Origin: Porticoccus litoralis
GTDB taxonomy: Bacteria; Pseudomonadota; Gammaproteobacteria; Pseudomonadales; Porticoccaceae
Direction: 5' to 3'
NCBI RefSeq assembly: GCF_030676955.1
Contig: NZ_JAUUUU010000003.1
Span: forward strand, 62,001 to 126,000
DNA: 64,000 nucleotides
Below, in pieces: positions 50,370 through 59,292 of the stretch (the first letter of the stretch is position 1; each line of letters begins with the position of its first letter). A program made the translations under genes and the position numbers. The notes beneath the pieces are model-generated. The model was not told where the DNA came from. It searched no databases and saw nothing but the letters and a program-made list of their open reading frames with translations.

Positions 50370-50388
50370 CCCGGTATTAACGCCTAAC

Positions 50389-51261
50389 ATGAACTCATTG
50401 CGGGAAAGATTGCCAGACTTCATCAGCCTGATGCGCCTCAACAAGCCCATTGGGACGCTGTTGCTGTTATGGCCCACCCTTTGGGCCCTGTGGCTAGCGG
50501 CAGAGGGCGTTCCCTCCATCAAGAATCTGCTGGTATTTGTTCTCGGCGTGTTCCTGATGCGTGCCGCCGGTTGTGTCATCAATGATTTTGCCGACCGCAA
50601 AGTCGACGGTCATGTAGCTCGCACCCAGCACCGTCCCATGGCCACAGGCGCCATCACCGCCAGGGAGGCACTGATACTGTTTTCCGCCCTGTGCCTGTTA
50701 TCTTTCCTGCTGGTGTTGCTAACCAACGCGCTCACCATTCAGCTGGCCTTTGTCGGCGTGGCGCTGGCATTCTGCTATCCGTTTATGAAGCGCTACACCC
50801 ACCTGCCCCAGCTGGTACTTGGCGCGGCATTTGCCTGGAGTATCCCCATGGCCTTTGCAGCGGAAACCGGCTCACTGCGCCCTGAGCTCTGGGCGCTTTA
50901 CGCTGCTGTCATCCTGTGGACCATCGCCTACGATACCTTCTATGCCATGGTTGATCGTGATGATGATCTGAAAATCGGGATCAAATCCACGGCCATTCTG
51001 TTTGGCGACATGGACATCGCCATCACCGCCACCCTGCAGGTACTGGTGGTGATTGCATTGCTAATGATAGGTACGAATTTTGGCCGCGGCCTCTGGTTTT
51101 TTCTGGGGCTGGCTGTTGCGGCCTTGCTGTTTCTCTACCAGCAGTACCTGATACGTAACCGTGACCGGGACGGCTGCTTTAAGGCCTTCCTCAACAACAA
51201 CTACGTGGGTGCCGTTATTTTTATAGGACTGGTGCTCGACTATCAGCTGGGCGGCAACTAG
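50389..51261 (+). CDS. ubiA: 4-hydroxybenzoate polyprenyltransferase
   Basis: Inner-membrane prenyltransferase that attaches the polyprenyl tail to 4-hydroxybenzoate. The 290-residue protein has about eight membrane segments and both aspartate-rich motifs: NDFADRKVDGHVARTQHRPM near residue 65 and DTFYAMVDRDDDLKIGIKS near 184. The start at 50389 gives the typical RLPDFISLMRLNKPIGTLLLLWPTLW N-terminus (residues about 7-32); an in-frame start inside ubiC at 50323 is disfavoured. Confidence 0.96.
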   Translation: MNSLRERLPDFISLMRLNKPIGTLLLLWPTLWALWLAAEGVPSIKNLLVFVLGVFLMRAAGCVINDFADRKVDGHVARTQHRPMATGAITAREALILFSALCLLSFLLVLLTNALTIQLAFVGVALAFCYPFMKRYTHLPQLVLGAAFAWSIPMAFAAETGSLRPELWALYAAVILWTIAYDTFYAMVDRDDDLKIGIKSTAILFGDMDIAITATLQVLVVIALLMIGTNFGRGLWFFLGLAVAALLFLYQQYLIRNRDRDGCFKAFLNNNYVGAVIFIGLVLDYQLGGN

Positions 51262-51282
51262 TTCACCATGTCGTGCCAACCA

Positions 51283-51318
51283 CTGTCATATTTCTGTCAT
51301 ACCTGAGTCATGTAATAC
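51283..51318 (+). promoter_or_regulatory. Pho box and -10 region of phoBR
   Basis: CTGTCATATTTCTGTCAT at 51283-51300 is an excellent PhoB box: two CTGTCAT units 11 bases apart. A third, weaker unit GAGTCAT follows at 51305, again 11 bases on. TAATAC at 51313-51318 could be the -10. This implies autoregulation of phoBR by phosphorylated PhoB under phosphate limitation. Confidence 0.93.
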
Positions 51319-51345
51319 ACAGATATGAAAAGAGACGATAGGGAT

Positions 51346-52047
51346 ATGAGCGAAAAAACCATTCTCATCGTGGATGACGAACCAGCCATCCGCGACATGA
51401 TCAGCACAGCTCTCGACGTGGCGGGATTCAACTGCATTCAGGCGGAAAACGCCCAGCAGGCTCACGCCATGATCATCGACGAGCAACCAGACCTGGTGTT
51501 ACTGGACTGGATGATGCCCGGCACCAGTGGCGTCGAGCTGATTCGTCGCCTGCAACGTGACGAGCTGACCAAAAACGTTCCGGTCATCATGCTCACCGCC
51601 AAGGCCAGTGAGGACAATGTTGTCCAGGGACTGGAAATCGGTGCCGATGACTATATCACCAAGCCTTTCTCTCCCCGCGCTCTGGTAGCCAGGATTAACG
51701 CGGTTCTGCGCCGCGCTGAACCGGCCCTGCCACAGGAACCGATCCAGGTGGAAAGCTTGCTGTTTGATCCCATCAGCCACCGAGTGACCATCAATGATCA
51801 GACCGTCTCCATGGGGCCGACTGAATTCCGCCTGCTGAGTTTTTTCCTGACCCACCAGGAGCGGGTCTACTCCCGCGACCAAATTCTGGACCACGTCTGG
51901 GGCGGCAATGTGTACATGGATGAGCGCACCGTCGATGTCCATATTCGACGGCTGCGCAAGGCAATAGCCCTTGAAGGCCATGACCGCTTCATACAGACTG
52001 TGCGGGGCGCGGGCTACCGCTTCTCCACACGGGTTGTAGAAGAGTAA
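51346..52047 (+). CDS. phoB: Phosphate regulon response regulator PhoB
   Basis: OmpR-type response regulator for phosphate starvation. The 233-residue protein has a receiver domain (ILIVDDEPAIRDMI, phosphorylation site D54 in LVLLDWMMPGTS, LTAKASEDN, DDYITKPFSPRAL) and a winged-helix domain with GPTEFRLLSFFLTHQERVYS and RTVDVHIRRLRKAI. ATG 51346 follows AGGG closely and gives the family start; ATG 51325 in frame is possible. A Pho box lies directly upstream. Confidence 0.96.
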   Translation: MSEKTILIVDDEPAIRDMISTALDVAGFNCIQAENAQQAHAMIIDEQPDLVLLDWMMPGTSGVELIRRLQRDELTKNVPVIMLTAKASEDNVVQGLEIGADDYITKPFSPRALVARINAVLRRAEPALPQEPIQVESLLFDPISHRVTINDQTVSMGPTEFRLLSFFLTHQERVYSRDQILDHVWGGNVYMDERTVDVHIRRLRKAIALEGHDRFIQTVRGAGYRFSTRVVEE

Positions 52048-52056
52048 GGACTACAC

Positions 52057-53346
52057 TTGCACAGAGGGCTACAGGCAGAAATACGGCGGATTGTCCTGAT
52101 CACGCTGCTGCTGTTATTCATCGGCTTCATGCTGGGCGAAATACTGTTCACCCTGCTGGCCGGTGGCAGCATCTATATGCTCTGGACTTTTTCTCATATC
52201 GCCCGCCTCTACGACTGGCTGGATCAGGGGGCTAATGGGCTGCCGCCAGATGCCAGTGGTGTCTGGGGTGATATGACGGACTACCTGTACCGTATGCAGC
52301 AGCGCAATGACCGCGCCAAACAGAGCCGCCGCCAGCTTTCCGAACGGGTGCGCAATATCACCTCTGCGTTACCCGACGGCATCATGACACTGACCCCTGA
52401 CCGTGTTCTGGAATGGTGGAATCCCGCGGCAGAGGCCTTACTGGGCCTGGAAAAGGGGGACCGGGGCCAGTCCATAATCAATATTCTTCGCGACCCACGC
52501 TTTGTGGCCTTTATCCAGCACAACGAACTGCCGCCACCTACAGAATTACCCTCCCCGGAAGACCCGAGCAGAACCCTGCTGTTCAGTGCAGCCGAGTTTG
52601 GCGACGGGAATATTATCCTGATGGCGCAGGACATCACCCGACTGCGCAACCTGGAACAGATGCGGCAGGACTTTGTTGCCAATATCTCCCACGAACTGCG
52701 CACCCCGCTGACCGTACTCTCCGGTTATCTGGAAACCCTGCAAGATAACAGTGATCAACTGCCGGGCACCTGGAAAAAAGCCCTCAATCAGATGGACCAG
52801 CAGACCGAACGCCTCAACGCGCTGGCCAACGATCTGGTCATGCTGTCGCAGCTGGAGTCGAACCGAAAACCCCCACCGCGCTCTACCGTTGATATTGCCA
52901 CGTTGCTGCAACAGGTCGTGCAGGATGCCCGCATGGTCTGCACCGAAAACCACCATATTTCGATGGAGCTGGTGGAAGAAAAACTGGAGGTCAGAGGTGA
53001 ATACAAAGAGCTGTACAGCGCCATTTCCAACCTGGCCATCAATGCCATCAAACATAATCCCGGTGGCGTGGATGTTAGCCTGACCTGCCGCAGCACCGAA
53101 AATGAAGTGATTATTGAGATCTGTGACGATGGCTACGGCATAGATCCCAAACACATTCCGCGGCTTACCGAACGCTTCTACCGCGTCGATAACAGTCGCG
53201 CCTCAAGCACTGGCGGAACCGGCCTCGGTCTGGCCATTGTCAAACATGTTCTCATGCGCCACGGCGGCACCCTGCAGATTCGCAGCACCCTGGGTAAAGG
53301 CAGCTGCTTTTGCTGCCACCTTCCAAAACCGACTGTAGTAGCATAG
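52057..53346 (+). CDS. phoR: Phosphate regulon sensor kinase PhoR
   Basis: Membrane histidine kinase partner of PhoB. The 429-residue protein has an N-terminal hydrophobic pair of segments (about 9-48), a PAS domain (about 100-190, ALPDGIMTLTPDRVLEWWNPAAEALLG), the dimerisation site QDFVANISHELRTPLTVLSG with the phospho-accepting histidine near 212, and an ATPase domain with NLAINAIKHNPGG, DDGYGIDPKHIPRLTERFYR and GGTGLGLAIVKHV. The start is TTG 52057 with AAGGA upstream. It begins nine bases after phoB. Confidence 0.95.
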   Translation: MHRGLQAEIRRIVLITLLLLFIGFMLGEILFTLLAGGSIYMLWTFSHIARLYDWLDQGANGLPPDASGVWGDMTDYLYRMQQRNDRAKQSRRQLSERVRNITSALPDGIMTLTPDRVLEWWNPAAEALLGLEKGDRGQSIINILRDPRFVAFIQHNELPPPTELPSPEDPSRTLLFSAAEFGDGNIILMAQDITRLRNLEQMRQDFVANISHELRTPLTVLSGYLETLQDNSDQLPGTWKKALNQMDQQTERLNALANDLVMLSQLESNRKPPPRSTVDIATLLQQVVQDARMVCTENHHISMELVEEKLEVRGEYKELYSAISNLAINAIKHNPGGVDVSLTCRSTENEVIIEICDDGYGIDPKHIPRLTERFYRVDNSRASSTGGTGLGLAIVKHVLMRHGGTLQIRSTLGKGSCFCCHLPKPTVVA

Positions 53347-53419
53347 TCCCCTGTTGACGATTACCGACCCTATCGGGGTCCGTAATCACTGTCGGTGCCA
53401 CTCAAGATGGATCAGTTTT

Positions 53420-54565
53420 TTGGATATTCGGGTTCTAAACAGCATTGATGAATGCGATGCCAGTGTTTGGGATGGGCTATACAACAGCTCTTACCCATTT
53501 TTGCAGCATCGTTTTCTCTCGCTTCTGGAACACTCCGGCAGTGCCTCCACCGCCACGGGCTGGCAACCCTGTCACCTGCTCCTTACGGAGAAAAGGCGCA
53601 CCATTGGTGCCCTGCCGATGTACCTGAAACATCACTCCTGGGGAGAATACGTTTTTGACTGGACCTGGGCTGAGGCCTACCAGCGTCAAAACATGGCGTA
53701 TTACCCCAAGCTGCTCAGCGCTGTTCCCTTCACCCCCGCGGTGGGGCCCAGGCTGGCCCTGGCACCCAATATCGAGCTTGCCAGGGTAGCGCCGTTGTTG
53801 CTTTCCGCCATCCACAAGCTGGCCGACGACAAAGATATCAGTAGCTGGCACCTACTGTTTGCGGAGCCCACTCTGATTCAGGCCATGGGGAAGGCCGGCG
53901 CTCTGCTGCGCAGCAATGTGCAATATCTTTGGGAAAATCGGGGTTATCGGCATTTCGATGATTTTCTCGCTGCGTTATCGTCCCGCAAACGCAAAAATAT
54001 CAGCCGCGAACGCCGCGAACTGGCCAATAAAGGGCTGGCTGTCAGGCGCCTGCGCAACGGGGAAATCACCCCCGAATGGTGGGAGTTTTTTTACCAGGTC
54101 TACCACAGCACCTATCACAAACACAGCGGCAACCAGGGCTACCTGACAAAGTCATTTTTTGACCGCCTGGGCGAGGTGATGGATGGCCAGCTGATGATGG
54201 CCGTAGCCGAGCGCGATGACGAAAAGGTGGCCGCAGCACTCTTCTTTTACGACGATGAAAGTCTCTACGGTCGCTACTGGGGTTGTATCCAGGAATATGA
54301 TTTCCTGCATTTTGAACTATGTTATTACCAGGGCATAGAGTTTGCCATTGAGGCTGATCTTGCACATTTTGATGCCGGTGCCCAGGGTGAGCACAAGGTA
54401 CGCCGCGGCTTTGAACCACGGGAAAACTGCTCGGCCCACTGGATTCGCAATGTGGATTTCGCCATAGCGATCAAACGTTTTGTCACCGAAGAACGACAAT
54501 ATGTGCTGGACTATATTCAGGACACCCGGCGACAGTTACCATACAAAACCGATAACGGTGGTTAG
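53420..54565 (+). CDS. DUF482/GNAT-type acyltransferase (COG3146)
   Basis: A protein of about 381 residues of the peptidogalycan/DUF482 family with two FemAB-like acyltransferase folds. Signatures are PFLQHRFLSLLEHSGSA near the N-terminus, WQPCHLLLTEKRRTIGALPMYLKHHSWGEYVFDWTWAEAY (residues about 48-88), YLTKSFFDRLGEVM and YGRYWGCIQEYDFLHFELCYYQGIEFAI. TTG 53420 was chosen because the family starts close to this point; TTG 53354 gives 22 more residues without a ribosome-binding site. The function is unknown, possibly amino-acyl or acyl transfer to a cell component. It follows phoR but is not known to belong to the Pho regulon. Confidence 0.85.
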   Translation: MDIRVLNSIDECDASVWDGLYNSSYPFLQHRFLSLLEHSGSASTATGWQPCHLLLTEKRRTIGALPMYLKHHSWGEYVFDWTWAEAYQRQNMAYYPKLLSAVPFTPAVGPRLALAPNIELARVAPLLLSAIHKLADDKDISSWHLLFAEPTLIQAMGKAGALLRSNVQYLWENRGYRHFDDFLAALSSRKRKNISRERRELANKGLAVRRLRNGEITPEWWEFFYQVYHSTYHKHSGNQGYLTKSFFDRLGEVMDGQLMMAVAERDDEKVAAALFFYDDESLYGRYWGCIQEYDFLHFELCYYQGIEFAIEADLAHFDAGAQGEHKVRRGFEPRENCSAHWIRNVDFAIAIKRFVTEERQYVLDYIQDTRRQLPYKTDNGG

Positions 54566-54591
54566 ACCCGATTCCGAGGAGGAAGTTAGCC

Positions 54592-55128
54592 GTGAAGAAG
54601 TCCGTTTGGTTATTCATGCTGGGATGCCTGTTTTTCTCTGCATCAGGCCAGGCTGCCACTAAGCTGGAAATCGACCTCTATGTGCAGGAAGCACTGGCCG
54701 AGTTACATAAACAGTCTCCTGCCGCCAGGGAACTGACCTCACAGGCCAGAGGTATCCTGGTTTTTCCCAAGGTCTACAAAGCCGGTTTCTGGGTGGGTGG
54801 TGAGTACGGCGAAGGCGCGCTGCGCATTAGCGGCAATAACGTCAAATATTACAACATTGCCTCTGCCTCCCTGGGCTTTCAACTGGGCGCACAGATCAAA
54901 TCTCAAATCATCCTGTTCATGACGGACAGCGCCCTCAACAAATTCCGCAATAGTGAGGGCTGGGAAGCGGGAGTCGATGGCAGCGTCGCCATCGCCAGCT
55001 TTGGGGCCGGTGGAGAAATTGATACCCAGACGGCACAGCAGCCTATCATTGGTTTCATCTTTTCCAACAAGGGCCTGATGTACAACCTCACCATCGAGGG
55101 CTCCAAAATCACCCCCATTGTTCGCTGA
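54592..55128 (+). CDS. SYLF/YSC84-domain lipid-binding protein
   Basis: A 178-residue exported protein with a signal peptide (about 1-21, SVWLFMLGCLFFSASGQAAT) and the SYLF/YSC84 domain: ARGILVFPKVYKAGFWVGGEYGEG (residues about 50-73), ASASLGFQLGAQIKSQIILF and WEAGVDGSVAIASFGAGGEID. SYLF domains bind phosphoinositides in eukaryotes; bacterial members are periplasmic with no settled role. The GTG start has GAGGAGG 11 bases upstream. Confidence 0.87.
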   Translation: MKKSVWLFMLGCLFFSASGQAATKLEIDLYVQEALAELHKQSPAARELTSQARGILVFPKVYKAGFWVGGEYGEGALRISGNNVKYYNIASASLGFQLGAQIKSQIILFMTDSALNKFRNSEGWEAGVDGSVAIASFGAGGEIDTQTAQQPIIGFIFSNKGLMYNLTIEGSKITPIVR

Positions 55129-55131
55129 TCG

Positions 55132-55605
55132 TCAAAGCCAGCGACGCACAGTGCCGCAGTAACTCTGGTAACTGTCGCCAAACTGGCGAGTGAGTATCCT
55201 CTCCTCGGGAATGATCTGTAGCAGTGTTATCGTCGCGACAAACAGCGGTAATCCCGGGGTCGCGTACAAGCTGTCCAGATACAGGTTCCAGGCCAGCAGC
55301 ATCACCAGCAGCCCCAGATAAACAGGGTTGCGGGAATACCCGTAAATACCCTGGGTGATCAATCGCACTGTCTTGTGGGGGTAACGTGGATCGATAGTGG
55401 TTTTCGCCAGATACAGTGTGAGCACTGACAGGGCGACCACAGCCACACCCGCCACCAAGACCAGTATCACCAGTAAACTCCAGAACGCGCTATAGGAGGT
55501 ATCGGCTCCAAACCCGCGGGCCAGCAGCCACATTAACACCCCGATCAGAAGCCATTGCGCCAGGGGTGGAATTTTCAATCCGAGGTTGTTGAGCGCTTTT
55601 TCCAT
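55132..55605 (-). CDS. Isoprenylcysteine methyltransferase-like membrane protein
   Basis: A 157-residue inner-membrane protein of the ICMT/PEMT family. Three or four hydrophobic segments precede the SAM-site signature YGYSRNPVYLGLLVMLLAW near residue 88 and the C-terminal EERILTRQFGDSYQSYC. Bacterial members methylate unknown substrates. It overlaps the DUF938 methyltransferase by 31 bases on the same strand, so the two are translationally coupled and may act together. Confidence 0.88.
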   Translation of the reverse strand: MEKALNNLGLKIPPLAQWLLIGVLMWLLARGFGADTSYSAFWSLLVILVLVAGVAVVALSVLTLYLAKTTIDPRYPHKTVRLITQGIYGYSRNPVYLGLLVMLLAWNLYLDSLYATPGLPLFVATITLLQIIPEERILTRQFGDSYQSYCGTVRRWL

Positions 55606-56195
55606 ATCAGTAACCGGTTGTTGGCAGGCATTGCATTGTCCTCTGCCAGCCTAAACCCGGCGGTCTCTGCCAGTCTGTTAACCGCTTCAAAGTCTCGTAT
55701 GCCCTGGTGGGGCGCCTGCTGTTTCAGCCACTGATCGAAACGTGCGTTGCTGTCACTGGTAAAACGACCCCCGTAGTTGAAGGGGCCATAGATGGCCAGG
55801 GTCGCATCTTCAGGCATGAGTATTTCCAGTTCCGCAAACAGGTTTTCCACCGATGACCAGGCCATGATGTGGCAAGTATTGGCCGTGTACAGCGCATCAG
55901 GCTGATAATCATCGAGCTGCCAGGGGCGCTGGTCTGCATTGACCAGCAATGGCCGTCTGAGGTTATCCGCGGGGAACTCGTCGATCCAGGCGTTGATGCC
56001 TTCGTGATTAACCGCCAGATCTGTGGTTTGCCAAGTTAAGTGGGGCAGACGCGGCGCAAAATACACCGCGTGCTGACCTGTACCACTGCCCAGCTCCAAC
56101 ACCTGCTGGCGGTCTGCAAGAGCCCTCTGCAGAATATCCAGAATCGGCTGACGATTGTTTTCGCAGGCCTGGGAAAAAGGTTTTTCAGGATACAT
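55575..56195 (-). CDS. DUF938 SAM-dependent methyltransferase
   Basis: A 206-residue class I methyltransferase of the DUF938 family. Motifs are PFSQACENNRQPILDILQRA, VLELGSGTGQHAVYFAPRL (motif I), WQTTDLAVNHEGINAWIDEF and ANTCHIMAWSSVENLFA, then YGPFNYGGRFTSDSNARFDQ. The substrate is unknown. It lies 11 bases after yaaA on the same strand and overlaps the ICMT-like gene, forming yaaA-DUF938-ICMT. Confidence 0.9.
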   Translation of the reverse strand: MYPEKPFSQACENNRQPILDILQRALADRQQVLELGSGTGQHAVYFAPRLPHLTWQTTDLAVNHEGINAWIDEFPADNLRRPLLVNADQRPWQLDDYQPDALYTANTCHIMAWSSVENLFAELEILMPEDATLAIYGPFNYGGRFTSDSNARFDQWLKQQAPHQGIRDFEAVNRLAETAGFRLAEDNAMPANNRLLIWKKRSTTSD

Positions 56196-56206
56196 GCTTA
56201 TTAAAT

Positions 56207-56980
56207 CTATGTTTCATCGCGAGTGAATACCCACTCACGTGCTGAGGACATCGCAGGCTGGTAGGCATAACCCGCCGCATCAAATTCCTTGAGGCGTTCA
56301 ACATCGTCAATGTGATTTTCGATGATGTAACGACTCATCAGCCCCCGAGCCTTCTTTGCATAAAAGCTGATGATTTTGTATTTACCACCCTTCCAGTCCT
56401 TGAAGACGGGGGTGATGACGTCCCCATGGAGTTCTTTCGGTATCACCGATTTGAAATACTCGTTGGATGCCAGGTTGACCAGTACCGGCGTGCTCATAGT
56501 ATCCAGTTCAGCATTCAGCCCTTCCGTAATTTTGTTCCCCCAGAAACCGTAGAGATCCTTGCCCCGCTGATTGGCAAGCCGTGTGCCCATTTCCAGACGA
56601 TAGGGTTGCATCAAGTCCAGCGGGCGTAGCAGGCCATAAAGACCGGATAGAATGCGCAGGTGGTCTTGCGCCCATAACAGGTCTGCTTCTGAAAGGGTTT
56701 CGGCTTCCAGCCCGGTGTAGACATCACCCTTGAAAGCCAACACGGCGGGACGCGCATTATCGGGAGTAAACGCCTTCTGCCAGTCCTGAAAGCGGCCATA
56801 ATTGAGCGCACCCAGCTTGTCACTGATCCCCATCAGGGCAGACACTTGCGGTGGTGATAACTGCCGCAGCTCCTCGATCAATACTGCGGAATCATCCAGG
56901 TAGTCGGGCTGACTGTACTGGGCAGTATTCAGCGGCGATTCATAATCGAGGGTCTTTGCAGGGGAAATTACTGTCAACAT
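56207..56980 (-). CDS. yaaA: Peroxide stress protein YaaA
   Basis: A 257-residue YaaA/DUF328 protein. In E. coli YaaA lowers free iron during hydrogen peroxide stress, and the fold binds DNA. Signatures are the start ISPAKTLDYESP, FKGDVYTGLEAETLSEADLLWAQDHLRILSGLYGLLRPLD (residues about 83-122), EMGTRLANQRGKDLYGFWG and SFYAKKARGLMSRYII. It is the first gene of a three-gene run and divergent from the M48 protease. Confidence 0.95.
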   Translation of the reverse strand: MLTVISPAKTLDYESPLNTAQYSQPDYLDDSAVLIEELRQLSPPQVSALMGISDKLGALNYGRFQDWQKAFTPDNARPAVLAFKGDVYTGLEAETLSEADLLWAQDHLRILSGLYGLLRPLDLMQPYRLEMGTRLANQRGKDLYGFWGNKITEGLNAELDTMSTPVLVNLASNEYFKSVIPKELHGDVITPVFKDWKGGKYKIISFYAKKARGLMSRYIIENHIDDVERLKEFDAAGYAYQPAMSSAREWVFTRDET

Positions 56981-57062
56981 ACGTTGTCCAACCGGGTAGT
57001 CATTTACACATCAAGGTAGTTCATTATACTCATTTCACCACTGCCGCTTGCCAGGAGTAAAC

Positions 57063-58622
57063 ATGCGCCGGTTTCACCGAATTTCATTTCCCCTTCTCGC
57101 ACTGCTACTGACCCTCACGGGCTGCTCGGTGAACCCGGTCACGGGCCAGAGTGAATTTTCCCTAGTATCTCCCGAGCAGGAAGTGGCGATCGGCGCCAAC
57201 AACTATGCACCTTCCCAGCAATCCCAGGGTGGCAGGTACTATCTTGATCCGAACCTACAGGTCTATGTCAGCTCGGTAGGCCGGAAACTGGCCGCTGTCA
57301 GTGATCGTCCCAATCTGCCCTATGAATTTGTTGTACTGAACAATTCGGTGCCCAATGCCTGGGCACTGCCGGGAGGCAAAATCGCTGTCAACCGTGGCCT
57401 GCTCACCTACCTCGAAGACGAATCGCAACTTGCCGCCGTGCTCGCCCATGAAATTGTTCACGCCGCGGCCCGCCATGGGGCTTCTCAAATGACTCGCGGC
57501 ACCTTGCTGAATATTGGAGCGGCCGCTGTGGGCATTGCCGGCGCCAATTACGGCCTCGGTCAGGCCGGTGCCCAGGTGGCACAACTGGGGGCCGCTGCCT
57601 GGATGGCCCGTTACGGCCGAGAAGACGAACTTGAATCTGACCGCTACGGTATGGACTACATGGTCAAAGCTGGCTATGACCCCTATGGCGCCGTGAAGCT
57701 ACAGGAGACGTTTGTGAAGCTCAGTGAGGGCCGCCAGCAGGATTTCATCAGCGGCCTGTTCGCCAGTCACCCGCCTTCTCAGGAACGAGTCAATGCCAAT
57801 CAGGCCAAGGCTGCGACTCTCCCCAAAGGCGTAACCAACCGCGATATTTACCAACGAAAAATCTCCCGGCTGAAACGTGACGAACCGGCCTACAAAGCTC
57901 AGGATGAGGCCATCAAGGCGCTCAACAACAAAGATGCTAAAGGTGCGCTGGCCGCACTAGACAAGGCGATCGCCATACAACCCGGTGATGGCTATTTCTG
58001 GGAGCTTCGCGGCCACGCTTGGGAGATGCTGGATAATGCTGCCAACGCCGAGAAAGCCTTCACCACCGCCATTGGTAAAAACCCTGACTATTTCAGCCAT
58101 TACCTGGCCCGCGGCATGCTGCGCTATGAAGAGGCGAATAAAACAGGGGCACGGTCTGACCTCGAAAAAAGCTACAACATTCTGCCCACTCCCTATGCTA
58201 GTTACTATCTGGGGGAAATTGCCCTGGACAGCGGCGATCAACAGAACGCCATTCGCTATTTTCAGACCGCCGCTTCAGGCAGTGGCGAGATTGCCAAAAA
58301 ATCTCAGGAGCGGCTAGCGGTACTGGAGTTGGAAACAGCGCCCCACAAATATATTCCCAGCAAGTTGGTACTGGGTGACGACGGCTATCTGATTATCGTC
58401 ATTAAGAACAACAGCCCGGTGACGGTGACGAATGTAGAGCTGCAACTGACGAAAATGCTCAATTCATTTATCGCCGATAGCACTTCCAGCATCAATGGCC
58501 CAAGCAAGCTGGCCCCCGGCCAACAAGTCAGTCTGCAAACCCGTATCGGCCCCTTTAAGGAAAGCGCCGAAGCCAGCGCTTACCGTATCAAAGTGTCCAG
58601 GGTACAGATCGCCGCGCAGTAA
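57063..58622 (+). CDS. M48 metalloprotease with TPR repeats, lipoprotein (BepA-like)
   Basis: A 519-residue zinc protease of the outer-membrane quality-control type. The lipoprotein signal ends LLALLLTLTGC. The catalytic motif LAHEIVHAAARHG lies near residue 127, with the third zinc ligand in EDELESDRYGMDYMVKAGYD. TPR-like helices follow at about 280-430 (IKALNNKDAKGALAALDKAI, AEKAFTTAIGKNP), and a beta-rich C-terminal domain at about 435-519 is not part of E. coli BepA, making this longer than the usual family member. CAGGAG six bases before ATG 57063 fixes the start. Divergent from yaaA. Confidence 0.93.
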   Translation: MRRFHRISFPLLALLLTLTGCSVNPVTGQSEFSLVSPEQEVAIGANNYAPSQQSQGGRYYLDPNLQVYVSSVGRKLAAVSDRPNLPYEFVVLNNSVPNAWALPGGKIAVNRGLLTYLEDESQLAAVLAHEIVHAAARHGASQMTRGTLLNIGAAAVGIAGANYGLGQAGAQVAQLGAAAWMARYGREDELESDRYGMDYMVKAGYDPYGAVKLQETFVKLSEGRQQDFISGLFASHPPSQERVNANQAKAATLPKGVTNRDIYQRKISRLKRDEPAYKAQDEAIKALNNKDAKGALAALDKAIAIQPGDGYFWELRGHAWEMLDNAANAEKAFTTAIGKNPDYFSHYLARGMLRYEEANKTGARSDLEKSYNILPTPYASYYLGEIALDSGDQQNAIRYFQTAASGSGEIAKKSQERLAVLELETAPHKYIPSKLVLGDDGYLIIVIKNNSPVTVTNVELQLTKMLNSFIADSTSSINGPSKLAPGQQVSLQTRIGPFKESAEASAYRIKVSRVQIAAQ

Positions 58623-58625
58623 CTC

Positions 58626-58859
58626 TCACGTATCCGAAAGCCGCTCCGCCAGAAATCGGCTACAGGCCAGCACCCGGGCATTGCTCCGCAAATCCGGGTG
58701 CGTCAGTAGCCAGAGCGGCGATTCAAATTGCCGTTCAAACTGACCGATAGGCTGAAGACCGGGTGCGACATCTTCTGGCAAAAAAGCCAGCCCCAAACCC
58801 GCACGGGCCAACTCGGCCATACCGATCAGGGTATTGGCGCGGGCAGCCACGGCGAAATG
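58626..58859 (-). pseudogene. C-terminal remnant of a LysR-family regulator
   Basis: The minus frame reads FAVAARANTLIGMAELARAG, then LGLAFLPEDVAPGL and SPLWLLTHPDLRSNARVLAC to a normal stop. This is the last 75 or so residues of a LysR effector-binding domain. No helix-turn-helix or first domain half exists upstream; the remnant ends where the doxX-like gene begins on the other strand. LysR genes are often divergent from DoxX-pirin-nitroreductase sets, so a deletion appears to have removed the regulator's N-terminal two thirds and the original promoter region. Confidence 0.8.
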
Positions 58860-59264
58860 ATGAACACACCGACAAACTATGGAACGACGCTACTGCGTAT
58901 TAGCCTGGGCGTGATCTATATCGCCCACAGCCTGTACCTGAAACTGGTGATTTTTACCCTCCCTGGCACCGCCGCCTTCTTCGAAAGCCTCGGCTTGCCA
59001 GCTTTCCTGGCCTACGCAACCTTTGCTGCAGAAGCCATTGGCGGTGTCGCCTTAGTGCTTGGCTACCAAGCTCGCTGGGCTGCACTGGCGCTTTTACCGA
59101 TAGCTCTGGGTGCTACCTGGGCCCATAGCGGCGCCGGTTGGGTCTTCAGCAATGCCGGAGGTGGCTGGGAATACCCCCTGTTTCTCGCCATTGCGACGGC
59201 GGTCATTGCTCTGCAGGGAAACGGCAGCCTGGCATTACAACAGGAAAAAGTTGTCTTAGAGTAA
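58857..59264 (+). CDS. DoxX family membrane protein
   Basis: A 135-residue inner-membrane protein with four predicted segments. The DoxX pattern is seen in TTLLRISLGVIYIAHSLYLKL, AAFFESLGLPAFLAYATFAAE and GVALVLGYQARWAALALLPI. DoxX-type proteins are linked to quinone-dependent redox reactions, but this subfamily is uncharacterised. ATG 58857 or 58860 is the likely start; no clear ribosome-binding site exists because the LysR remnant ends directly there. First gene of a DoxX-pirin-nitroreductase set. Confidence 0.88.
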   Translation: MMNTPTNYGTTLLRISLGVIYIAHSLYLKLVIFTLPGTAAFFESLGLPAFLAYATFAAEAIGGVALVLGYQARWAALALLPIALGATWAHSGAGWVFSNAGGGWEYPLFLAIATAVIALQGNGSLALQQEKVVLE

Positions 59265-59292
59265 AGGGACTATCTTCGATAGGGGGTGTGCT

